Shown piece by piece: positions 22,601-31,552 of a stretch of DNA of 64,000 bases. The position numbers were made by a program, and so were the translations under genes. The stretch comes from Tribonema minus (lineage: Eukaryota > Sar > Xanthophyceae > Tribonematales > Tribonemataceae): NCBI GenBank assembly GCA_017506865.1, contig JAFCMP010000514.1, positions 1,612,001 to 1,676,000 of the forward strand, given 5' to 3'. Numbering within the stretch: position 1 is the first letter of the stretch; every line of letters starts with the position of its first letter. The notes under the pieces were generated by a model. That model worked only from the letters and a program-made list of their open reading frames with translations, did not search any database and was not told the DNA's origin.

Positions 22601-25600
22601 CGCCGCTCCCTCCTCTGTCAAAATGTGGATTGATTTGTTGACTATACTGCTCATTAGCCGTCCAGTGCCCTTAATTGTCGACAAGACGGTACCCAGGCAG
22701 GCACTCATGCAGGCGGCAAGCGCACCAGTGAGCATGAGCGACAGGCGTGGCGAACGGCTTTCAAGTCCGCATCACACAGGGGTAACCCTACCCCCCTCTG
22801 ATCCCCCCCCCCCCCCACCCCCCCCTCCCACCCCCCCGTGCGCAGGCCCTCACCGCCAATGTGGACGTTCAGGAGGCCATCGACAGGCTAGTGGCGACGC
22901 TGCGCGCGGAGGCGGGAGTGGACGATGGGGTGGGGGGCGACGTTGGCCGTTTGGAGCCGCCGCTGCCATCTGCGAGCCCGCCCCTGCCACCCATGAGCCC
23001 GCGCAGCTCGCGCGCGATGCACCATCAGACGGTGAGTGCATGTATGTATGGAAACGAATCAAAAGATCGTAGAGCTCTAGTTGATAAGTATGTATGGCGG
23101 CAGTGGGTGTATGTATGTATATGTGGGTGTGGCGAGCCCGCCGCTGTTTTATGAGTCCGCGCAGCTCGCGCGCGATGCACCATCAGACGGTGCACGTCTG
23201 ACGGTATGTATGGCAGCAGCGGGGGGGGGGCAGGGTATGTATGTATATATGTGTGACGAGCCCGCCGCTGCGGCCCATGAGCCCGCGCAGCTCGCGCGCC
23301 ATGCACCATCAGACGGTGGGCGCCACAGAGTATGTTGTACAGATGTATGTATCATGTATTGTATGTGTGGCTAGCCCGCTGGTGCGTACATGCGCATTGG
23401 CGCGGCAGGGGTGTGTGTGGGTGCATGTACATAGCACGTGTGCGTGTGACCAGCCCGCCGCTGCCGCCCTCGAGCCCATGCAGCTTGCACGCGTTGCGCC
23501 ATCAGACCTTTTTTGTTGGATACTGGTAAGCAGGTGCAGCAGCGGTGGGGGGGTGTAAGCATGTGCGACCCGCCGTCAACTTATTACTTTATTACTCTCG
23601 TGAACTTAAATTGCTTCTGGCATGTCACCCTTGCCCTGCGCCCTCTGCCTCTACGTGCGCCGCGCGCGCACGCTCACAACAGATCGCCAAGAAGGGCTTC
23701 CTGGCAAAGCGCGGGCACCGGCTTGAAGTGCTGAATGCAGCGGTGGCTTTCCAAGTTTAATGTGTATCATCATGATCTTCACGTTGTCTGGCACGTCACC
23801 CTTGCCCTGTGCCCTCTGCCTCTCGCCACGCACGCTCACGACAGATCGCCAAAAAGGGCTTCCTGGCGAAGCGCGGGCACCGCTTGAAGTCGTGGATGCA
23901 GCGGGTGACTTTCCAAGTTTCATTTGGTATCGTTCATGACCTTCACGTTGTCTGACACATCACCCTTGCCCTGTGCCCTCTGCCTCTCGCCACGCACGCT
24001 CACGACAGATCGCCAAAAAGGGCTTCTTGGCGAAGCGCGGGCACCGCTTGAAGTCGTGGATGCAGCGGTGACTTTCCAAGTTTCATTTGGGTATCATCAT
24101 GACCTTCACGTTGTCTGACACATCACCCTTGCGCCCTGTGTGCCTCTCACCTTGCTATGCGCTGTGCATGTGCGCAACAGATCGCCAAAAAGGGTTTCCT
24201 GGCGAAGCGCGGGCACCGCTTGAAGTCGTGGATGCAGCGGTGGTACGTGCTGGTCGGCAACTGCATCTACTACTACCAGCACGAGCGCGACAAGGCGCCA
24301 AGGGGCGTCATTTTCCTGGCCGGCAGTTTTGTGGAGCCGCTGCACGACGATGTGAGCGCTGATGTGTAAAAGAACCTTTTTTGACATATGAGAACTTCAA
24401 CTTATTGTATACACTTCAAATGCTACTACTAGCACAAGCGACAAGGCGCCAAGGGGCGTCATCTTCCTGCCGGCAGTTTTGTGAAGCCGCTGCACGATGA
24501 TGTAAGCACTGGCTGCAAGCGTGTCTCATTCTGCGATAAATTGAATTTTCGTTTTGTCATATTACACACACTTGGTACCACTAGAACGAGTGTGGCAAGA
24601 TGCCACGCGGCGTCGTCTTGCTTGCCGGCAGTCTCGTGGAGCCGCTGCATGGCGATGCGAGCGCTGATGCGTCAATGAACCATTTCCTTTGTCATGTGAG
24701 ACTTTCCATCTAGTACATAAACGTCAAATACTACTACCAGCATGAGCGCGACAGGGCGCCGCGCGGCGTCATCTTCCTCGCCGGCAGTTTCATGAAGTTG
24801 CTGCACGACGATGTGAGCGCTGACGTGTAAAAGAACAAAAAATATGGTCATATGAGAACTTCAAGTTTATACATGTACTTCAACATACTACTACTACCAG
24901 CGCACGAGTGCGGCAAGGCGCCGCGCGGCGTCATCTTCCTCGCCGGCAGTTTTGTGGACCTGCTGCACGATGATGTGAGCGCTGCCATTCAAGTGTCCTC
25001 ATGCGAAAACTTCTGGAATCATCATCCAATTCAACAAAACTAATATAGTGTGACAAGACGCGCGTCGCCCGCTTGTTAGCAGACAGCTTTATGGATGCGC
25101 TGCACGACGATGTGAGCGCCGCCACCTTCATGATTATGGTTGTGGAGTGCTACGAAGTTTGCCCTTCGCGGAGCCGCTGCGGCTTGAAGCTGCAGGTGCT
25201 AAATGCCACTGCGTGCCGTACTTACTGAACCTCTGAACACTGCAAAGAGCTGGTGAGTCAATTCGCGACTCTCACCTTTGGGGATCGACCTGTGATTCGA
25301 CTTGATGATACGGACATGAGTAGACTCACCACCTCTTGTGCAGGCCGCTGAGGCTGGAAGTTGAAGTCCCAGGGTGAACGTCTGCAGTAGAGCCAGACGC
25401 AGGCTAGAGGTCAGATCTCGCAGACGGCTTTGCTGTCGAGCGCTGCTGCACAAACGTGGCTGAGCGGTGCTGCCGGCGTTCTCATGCAACTGGTGCGCAG
25501 CCGCTGCATTGCAGCTGCGCACAGCTAGAAGCACGCAAGCACCGCTAGGCTATGCATAAAGGCAGCATCGGAGCCTGCCTGGCTTCCAGAACTAATTCAT

Positions 25601-28600
25601 GCACGCTCTGTGCTCCCCCCCCCTCTGCTGCCAGGATAATGAGCGGCGGGGGCACAATTGTTGATTGGCCGAGCGGCACGATTCCCCTGCTGCTGATGTC
25701 CATCTGGCTGCTTTTGAGCCTGCCCGGCTTCCAGAACTCATTTTGTGTGCGTTGTCGCTCCGTTGCCCCCCCCCCCCCCCCCTGCCCGCTTCCAGGAGAA
25801 CGAGCGGCGGGGGCACTGGGGCCTGGAGATAACGCGCTCGCAGGAGCACGGCCTGCGACGCTGCCTGTACACCAACAGCAAGGTCGAACGTGACAAGTGG
25901 GTGCACGAGCTGCGGCGCGCGAGCGAGGTGAGCGCTGCCACCGAGTGCTTGTGGGTATGTAGGTACATGTGAGTCCTGGCCCCTGAGCAGCCTCTGCCCC
26001 TACTACCCTTATCCCTGGTGATGAGCGGGGGGGGCATGAGCTGCGTCGCGAGAGTATGCAGGTACAAAACGCCCGTGCCTGTCAGTAAGCCGCTTGTGCC
26101 TGTCCCTGTGGTCACAAGTGAGGGTGAGAGCTCAGCGGCAGCGCTCACCTCGCTCGCGCGTCGTCGCGCGATGCATGCAGGCTGTGCGGGAGAGCTGAGC
26201 GCTGCTGATGCCGAGCGCTGGGGCATGGAACCTCAACTCTATGTCAGTCGAGGTAGACCGTTGCAGTGCAACATTCATCTCACACACTCTATCGATGGTT
26301 GTTTCGGCACCGCGCAGAACGTGCTTTTCCGGCGGCCACTCGAGGCTCAAGGATGAGGACGCGGCGGCTTTCGTGTTCTTCTCCGAGCGCTGCCCCGTCC
26401 TGCTGCTGCCGCGCTGCAGGTCGTCCCTGTGGAGGATGACTTTGAGATGATGTTTTTTTTTCCCTCAGCAGCGCTGCCACATCTTTTTCTGTGGTTTGAG
26501 ATGATTTCTGCTGAGCGCTGCCATGCCTTACTGCTGCTGCGTCGCAGGTCGTCCCTGTGGAGGAGGACTTTGAGATTGGCGAGGAGCTCGGCAAGGGGCA
26601 GTTCAGCCGCGTGTGCCAGTGCGTCAACAAGCACACGCTCGAGCGCAAGGCGGTCAAGATCATCGAGAAGGAGACCATGGACGCCGAGGAGAAAGAGGTA
26701 CAGAGAACAGTGCACTGTTGTGGCAGTACAGAACTGTACGTGAGTGTGTACTCCGTTCACCTCCGATTGAGGTCAGGGCCATACCCTCACAGCAGTACAT
26801 GACAGTACAGGAGTGTACTTTTATTATATTCCACTTGTGGCTGTGGAAATGCCATGTTGTAGGTGTGTCGCCTTGTTTTCACTCTTGGGTGTAGCATGCA
26901 AAGCTTGCACGCCGCACCCCGCCGCCCACATCACCCCCAACAAAGCACCCGCAAGCGACTGTCCCCCACATACTAGCAGGGATACTGAACAAAGCTACAA
27001 GACTCTCCCCCCACAGACAGACCCGTCTTAGGGCCACCCAGCTCCACGCAGACTCCATCTCAAAGTTTTCATGCAGGCCAAGGTCACCATAATGGGCCCT
27101 GAACTGGAGATTGTGGCTATCTTCGTGAACCCCGATATCATAAAGATAAGCAGAGGGAGTCACTGGGCGCCAGGCGCTGACGCTAGAAAGAAAGGCTATA
27201 TAACTAAGCAAAGCATTGCCTCCTTGATGGGCAAGACGGTGATTCACCGGGCCCCCCATATCACCCCCAACAAAGCATCCGCAAGCGACTGTCCCCCACA
27301 CACTAGCAGGGATACCAAACAAAGCTGCAAGACTCTCTCCCCACAGACAGACCCGTCTTAGGGCCACCCAGCTCCACGCAGACTCCATCTCAAAGTTTTC
27401 ATGCAGGCCAAGGTCACCATAATGGGCCCTGAACTGGAGATTGTGGCTATCTTCGTGAACCCCGATATCATAGAGATAAGCAGAGGGAGTCACTGGGCGC
27501 CAGGCGCTGACGCTAGAGAGAAAGGCTATATAACTAAGTAAAGCATCGCCTCCTTGATGAGCGAGGTCGCGGCTCACTGCAGGCTGCAAGCCTGACAAGA
27601 TATTGCCATTTACCGCTGCGAGTAACTTGTGTGTACTATACTGAGTACCGCCCAACGGAGTGTGAGAATAGACACCTTCAGACGTGGCAGCTGCTCAGCG
27701 CATATGCGTTCGCCTCAACCCCCCCTCCCCCCCCCCCCCCCCCCCCTCCCCCTCGCGTTAGCTTCTGCGCGCGGAGATAGCCATCATGAAGCTGGTTAAC
27801 CACCCCAACATCATCCGCATGGAGGCGGTGTACGAGAGCCGCAGGCACATCTTCATCGTCATGGAGCTGCACAGCGGCGGCGAGCTCTTTGACCGCGTCA
27901 ACGGCCGCCCGCGCCTCACGGAGGACGAAGCGTTCTGCGTTATCTACCCGCTCATAGAGTCGGTCGCGTACCTGCACGAGATGGGCATCGTGCACCGCGA
28001 TCTCAAGGTACGTATGTATATCAGCAGCGTCCTCAGGGCATGTACTTCTTGAAGTATGCATCTGGCATGATGTTTTCGGCGTGATTAGCCCGCTCATAGA
28101 GTCGGTCGCGTACCTGCCAAAAATGGCTATCGTGCTCTCTGCGGCTTTCTCGGGCGCATTTGTGGTTCATTATATGGGCGTTATGGTGGCCTTAAGGAAT
28201 GTACGTACGTGGGGCAAAACTGGAGGTATGTAGGCAGACGAGCGGGCCGCACGTGAGTGAGATGGTGCGGTATAATGTGGTGAGGGAGTGACTCGATGAT
28301 GTCCGTGTCAGAACAGTCACAGGCCCTAGCGATTACGGCAGCGGCAAGCCATATGTGCTTGCGCCATCCGTCCAAATTTAAAGTTGCCAAGTACTTCAGC
28401 TGCTAGCTTGAGGCTTGATGAACATACCCTGATGGTATTGTACGATCGCTGACCCCCAGCACTTCCCTCCTTGCCCAGCCCCTTGGCCGGAGAGCACCAC
28501 GTGCAGCAGGATCTGCAGGTTGCGTACTCCCTTCTTGAGTTTACAGCACCATGGCTGCGTGCATAGCGTGCGGTGCGCTGCCGTAGCTGACTACTTCCCC

Positions 28601-31552
28601 CCCCCCCCCCCCCCCCCCCGCGTGCCCGGCGCCTCTCGTGCCTGCGCGCGCTCCCCAATTTCAGCCGGAGAACATACTCTGCGGCCAGAAAGTCGGCGAC
28701 ATCAAGATTGCGGACTTTGGCCTGAGCAAGCTCGTGCTGCCGGACGAGATCATGAAGATGCCGTGCGGCACGCTGAGCTACGTGGCGCCGGAGGTGAGGT
28801 TTCTTGCATAACTTCAATTACAAATTGCTACTTCAAGTAGGGCAGATTCAGAAGTTCAAGGTTCCCAGCATAACTTCAATGGAAACAAACGAAAAGATCG
28901 TAGAGCTCTAGGTGACAAGGAGTGGTTAGGAGCAAGTGCCACTACCAACAACCGTGGTCGCAAATAACCGTGGTCGCAGCTGCTGCAGTCATTGGCCACG
29001 AGTCAAACAGTGCCATAATATCCACAGTAAGCAAACAGACTTCTGTGTGCAAGCTTTTTAGCGTTTGAGGCATGGGTGTTCAGTACGGAAAGGTCTCACG
29101 TGTTCGGTAGACCAGCTCCAGCTGGTAACCCATCAATAAATAGAAGTTACTACCTCCAGCAGGGGCGAGGCGTCCAGCACATTCAGTGATCGTCCGCAAC
29201 AAGTTGTCCGTGCGGCAACGCTGAGCTACGTGGCGCGGGAGGTGAGGTTTCCAGCAAACTTCAAAGTAGAAGTTGATACTTCAAGTAGGGCGTTATTCAG
29301 AGTGATTGTGCAGGGGGTTAGGCGGGCAGCAATATCAAGTGATCGTCTGCGACGAGGTCTCCGCGCCGCGCGATGAGCTGCGCAACGTCGGGGTGCGGCT
29401 CACAGTGAACTTCAAGTGGTCATTGCTTCTTTCAAGAAGAAGCTGCTTTTGCGTGAAGGCGTCATGTTTAATCACGGATTCAATTGGACTGCTGCGCAAA
29501 GTGCGCCAGCGGGCGTCGTTGGAGGGCATTTGCACATGCGGTGCGGAGCGCTGCGCAGGCGCGGCGTGCCGTGCGCTGCGGCAAGAGTTGCAGACGCCTT
29601 TCACGTAGATGAGGGGGGTGGGGACTCCGCGTCGAACTCTGAGTCACACCAGGAGAAGAGACGAGCTGCATAAAGCGGCCTGCACATCGCCCTCAGTTTT
29701 AACGATCGTGGGGCTTGCAGGCGCCCTCGTGTTTGCGCGGCCTGATATAACCGGCGCCAATGCGTGCAACGCTGGCGGTGACGGCCGTTGGGCACATTCG
29801 TCGGCTTCCACCCGTGTACTCCCTGCTGCTGTGTCAAAACTCAAGTTGTACTTACTTCACATTCGGGTTTACTGATGAAGAGAGTCGTCATTACAGGGTG
29901 ACGGCACGTGGTGCAGCAACCTCAATTTCTGTTCAACTGTACGGTTGCATGTGCTGCCGCTCAAACGGCTACAACTGTCAACGTCACTGCGCGCGCTTAT
30001 ACATTGAAGTATTGCACTTTCTGGCGCTCCTCGGCTACAGTCGCCATGTGGAACGTCGGCGCGACGATGCTGCTCGACTTCAACTACTTTAACATACCTT
30101 GACTTCAAGTTGAACCTTCAACCTCACTTTCATCTTTCTCAACTTTAAATTTATGATTACAGGTGCTGACGCTCAACGGGTACGGCCGCGAGGCCGACAT
30201 GTGGAGCGTGGGCACCATCATGTACCTGCTCCTGCGCGGGCGCCTGCCGTTTGACATAGACGGCGAGTCGCGCGAGAAGATCATTGAGCGCACCATCAAT
30301 GGCACCATCGACACGGATGACGCCGTGTGGAAGGCGCTCTCGCAGGACGCGCGCGACCTCATGCTAGGGCTCCTCAATAAGGTACATATGGAGGGCTTGT
30401 TGTTGTGTACGCATCACGAGACCCTAACCCTAACCCTAAGTGCATGCATGCTGAAGTGCACCCTCTTCCAGGCATGGCTTTGCGAGGCGCGCATGAATGT
30501 AGGTAGCATGCGTGGAAGGCGCTCTCGCAGGACGCGTGCGACCTCATGCTGGAGCTCCTCAACAAGGTACGCACGAATGTAGCAAGCTCAGCAGCACACG
30601 CGGTTTGGGCAAATGCGCTTGCACCTGCGGCCGCGTGTAGCATGGCTCCAGGTACATGCGCATGCGGGAATCATGAGTGGAATGGAAGGCGCTCTCACAG
30701 GACGCGCGCGATCTGATGCTGGGGCTCCTCTACAACATATGCATGTAGGGGTTGCAGACAAGGGAGTGCAGCGAAGAAGGTGCTTGCGCGCACGTGTACC
30801 CTCTTCCAGGTATAGCTTTTCAAGGCGCGCATGAATGTAGGCAACATGCGTGGAAGACTTGCAGGACACGCGCGACCAAATGCTGGGGCTCCTCAATAAG
30901 GTACGCACGCATGTACATAGCGCACGCGATTCCGGCAAATGTGCTGGCGCGGTCACACGCCTGTAGTGGTGTTGCGAGTGTTGCTGACAAGCGGCTGCGT
31001 GTACGCATGGCTTCCATGGTAAGTGCGGATGTAGGTATCGGAGTGGAAGGCGCTCTCGCAGGACGCGCGCGACCTCATGCTAGGGCTCCTCAACAAGGTA
31101 CACATGTAGGACTTGCCGACGAGGGAGCGCAGGGTAGGTATCACACGCACCTGCATGCTTTCAGGTATCTGAAGTACTTTTTGAAGACGCGCATGACTGT
31201 AAGCATGTAGCGCGCATGGAAGGCGCTCTCGCAGGACGCGCACGGTCTCATGCTGGGGCTCCTCAACAAGGTATGCACATGTTCTTTTGTTTAAGAATGT
31301 GACGTTGCAGGTATCGCGAGCATTCATTGTGCTAGCCTCTTGCAGCAACCCGCTTCGCCATAGGGCCAAGGCCCCTGCAGCCGTGCCGCCCATCTTTCTT
31401 CAATTTGAAGTTCATGTGTGCGCCCCCCCCCCCCCGCTTGCCTCTTGCAGGACATCAAGCGGCGCATGTCGGCCAAGGAGGCGCTGCTGCACCCCTGGAT
31501 CCTCTCGCGCGTCGACCGCATGGACACGGAGCCGGAAACCTTCGATTTCTGA
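16682..31552 (+). CDS. EF-hand / PH domain / CaMK-type serine-threonine protein kinase (CDPK7-like architecture)
   Basis: Thirteen exons join in frame to 818 aa: 16682-16828, 18592-18807, 19771-19985, 20917-21175, 22223-22507, 22846-23031, 24181-24351, 25796-25927, 26548-26697, 27762-28007, 28665-28793, 30163-30381 and 31451-31552. The start MGNSHGS fits N-myristoylation. EF loops at 70-81 and 106-117 keep D1, G6 and E12 but lack ligands at positions 3 and 5. The loop at 285-296 (DLDHDGKLSFSE) is canonical. A linker rich in Gly/His and Ser/Pro separates EF2 from EF3 and EF3 from the PH domain. The PH domain (437-537) has a basic KRGHRLKSW patch and the C-terminal Trp helix. The kinase (about 545-803) has the glycine loop GKGQFSRV, Lys574, HRD 665-667, DFG 686-688 and APE 710-712, so it should be active. 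Apicomplexan CDPK7 has the same EF-PH-kinase order, suggesting calcium and phosphoinositide control at membranes. Most introns contain exon-edge copies. Confidence 0.95.
17281..17330 (-). repeat. Dispersed repeat family, short terminal fragment
   Basis: Inverted copy of the end beginning GTGTACTTTTTATTAATTCT, carrying the GGCGCGAAAAAGCCCAGATG core. Only about 45 bp of the family is present. Confidence 0.75.
17775..17828 (+). repeat. 27-bp tandem duplication
   Basis: Two direct copies of TCACCATAGAGAAGCATTGC plus a few bases, in kinase intron 1. Confidence 0.85.
19010..19290 (+). repeat. Copies of the 3' edge of kinase exon 2
   Basis: Three degenerate copies of the EF2-coding exon end and donor lie at 19012-19060, 19146-19192 and 19238-19285. 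All contain GCGCGGGGAGCTGG or a close variant followed by a GTGAGCGCTGC-like donor region. They are separated by spacers that themselves repeat TTGAAGTNTGCTGTTGAAC. Confidence 0.9.
19640..19700 (+). repeat. Copy of the 5' edge of kinase exon 3
   Basis: CGCAG followed by CTGAACCACAGGCCGAAGAG and AAGCTCGGCCGCGCGCT repeats the start of exon 3 about 120 nt upstream of the true acceptor at 19769-19770. Confidence 0.9.
20250..20289 (+). repeat. Interstitial telomere-like repeat (TTAGGG)
   Basis: Six near-perfect TTAGGG units, one of the cleanest tracts in the window, in kinase intron 3. A second tract lies at 20424-20453. Confidence 0.92.
20424..20453 (+). repeat. Interstitial telomere-like repeat (TTAGGG)
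   Basis: Four to five TTAGGG-type units in kinase intron 3, 130 bp downstream of the previous tract. Confidence 0.9.
20583..20640 (+). repeat. Copy of the 5' edge of kinase exon 4
   Basis: ACAGGAGCGAGGGCTCCACA and AGAGCACGACCCGCGC repeat the acceptor and start of exon 4 (true start 20917). Confidence 0.9.
20745..20915 (+). repeat. GCC/GCT trinucleotide tract upstream of kinase exon 4
   Basis: About 170 bp of CCG/GCC/GCT triplets lead up to the acceptor at 20915-20916. They give poly-Ala or poly-Ser frames on both strands, which I take as artefacts of the repeat. Confidence 0.8.
21240..21800 (+). repeat. Copies of the 3' edge of kinase exon 4
   Basis: Copies of the THHYLHH...NNDIVDQ coding edge plus donor lie at 21255-21290 (short), 21404-21480 and 21574-21668, with a weak one near 21765-21795. 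Most end in GACCAGGTNNGATGCGCG or similar; the second has a mutated donor (CAGACGAG). Confidence 0.9.
22060..22180 (+). repeat. Copies of the 5' edge of kinase exon 5 (EF3 exon)
   Basis: Two upstream copies: 22138-22180 keeps GCAGGCATTTGAGGAGTGCG, and 22060-22098 joins an AG directly to the CACAACGGCAAGCTGTCGTT part of the loop. The true exon starts at 22223. Confidence 0.88.
23041..23080 (+). repeat. Short dispersed repeat shared with 28875-28917
   Basis: AAAAGATCGTAGAGCTCTAG with similar flanks (GGAAACNAA before, TGAYAAG after) occurs in kinase introns 6 and 11 in the same orientation. About 40 bp. Confidence 0.8.
23125..23515 (+). repeat. Copies of the 3' edge of kinase exon 6
   Basis: Copies of the AGCCCGCGCAGCTCGCGCGC and ATGCACCATCAGACGGTG edge lie at 23130-23200, 23256-23322, 23365-23385 (fragment) and 23449-23512. 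Spacers are rich in GTATGTATGT. Two copies keep a GT donor. Confidence 0.9.
23660..24088 (+). repeat. Copies of the 5' edge of kinase exon 7 (PH domain)
   Basis: Three tandem units (about 160 bp each) precede the true exon at 24181, with edge copies at 23681-23757, 23845-23922 and 24007-24085. Each contains the upstream CTTGCCCTGYGCCCTCTGCC spacer, ACAGATCGCCAA and about 60 nt of exon. All three stop matching just before the TGGTACGTGCTG part of the exon, joining instead to GACTTTCCAAGTTTCATTTG or similar. Confidence 0.95.
24400..25200 (+). repeat. Copies of the 3' edge of kinase exon 7 (PH domain)
   Basis: Five direct copies of the last 60-90 nt of exon 7 and its donor lie at 24430-24508, 24590-24668, 24725-24822, 24885-24985 and 25048-25122, with a trace at 25155-25195. 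Most end in CTGCACGAYGATGTGAGCGC. Similarity falls in the later copies. Confidence 0.94.
25570..25745 (+). repeat. Copies of the 5' edge of kinase exon 8
   Basis: The region repeats CTGCCNGGCTTCCAGAA and AATGAGCGGCGGGGGCAC near 25575-25605, 25628-25655 and 25720-25745, upstream of the true exon at 25796. Edge length in the copies is only 15-30 nt. Confidence 0.75.
26405..26447 (+). repeat. Copy of the 5' edge of kinase exon 9
   Basis: GCAGGTCGTCCCTGTGGAGG followed by ATGACTTTGAGATGATG repeats the acceptor and first 30 nt of the exon that opens the kinase domain (true start 26548). Confidence 0.92.
26921..27580 (+). repeat. Tandem duplication, period 330 bp
   Basis: Two copies (about 26921-27250 and 27251-27580) lie in the intron between kinase exons 9 and 10 and differ at only a few percent of positions. 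The same landmarks, such as CACCATAATGGGCCCTGAAC, recur exactly 330 bp apart. The antisense strand is open through both copies (27655-26879), with a 110-residue protein repeat. I see no known domain in it. Confidence 0.92.
27718..27755 (+). promoter_or_regulatory. Poly-C tract at the 3' splice site of kinase exon 10
   Basis: More than 30 nearly uninterrupted C residues precede the TTAG acceptor at 27758-27761. Confidence 0.65.
28085..28140 (+). repeat. Copy of the 3' edge of kinase exon 10
   Basis: CCGCTCATAGAGTCGGTCGC and GTACCTGC repeat the exon, then degrade (CAAAAATGGCTATCGTGC), so the HRD motif is lost. It lies about 80 nt past the true donor. Confidence 0.85.
28599..28622 (+). promoter_or_regulatory. 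Poly-C tract at the 3' splice site of kinase exon 11
   Basis: A run of about 20 C lies 40 nt upstream of the TTTCAG acceptor. Confidence 0.6.
28875..28917 (+). repeat. Short dispersed repeat shared with 23041-23080
   Basis: Second copy of the AAAAGATCGTAGAGCTCTAG motif, in kinase intron 11. Confidence 0.8.
29200..29255 (+). repeat. Copy of the 3' edge of kinase exon 11
   Basis: CGTGCGGCAACGCTGAGCTA followed by CGTGGCGCGGGAGGTGAGG repeats the activation-loop end and donor about 420 nt downstream of the true donor. One change turns APE into ARE. Confidence 0.88.
30421..30439 (+). repeat. Interstitial telomere-like repeat
   Basis: Three perfect CCCTAA units 40 bp after the donor of kinase exon 12. 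Confidence 0.9.
30505..31280 (+). repeat. Copies of the 3' edge of kinase exon 12
   Basis: Five direct copies of the last 55-60 nt of exon 12 with donor lie at 30508-30570, 30680-30740, 30849-30905, 31045-31103 and 31217-31275, about 170-195 bp apart. Most end CTCCTCAAYAAGGTAYGC or similar; the second lost its GT (CTACAACATATG). The units also repeat spacer text such as GGCGCGCATGAATGTAGG. Confidence 0.95.

Noticed and set aside
24400-25200. Assembly collapse or haplotype stacking as the cause of exon-edge copies
   Set aside because: Copies differ by many substitutions and indels, have distinct spacers, and obey a strict side rule; still worth confirming with long reads.
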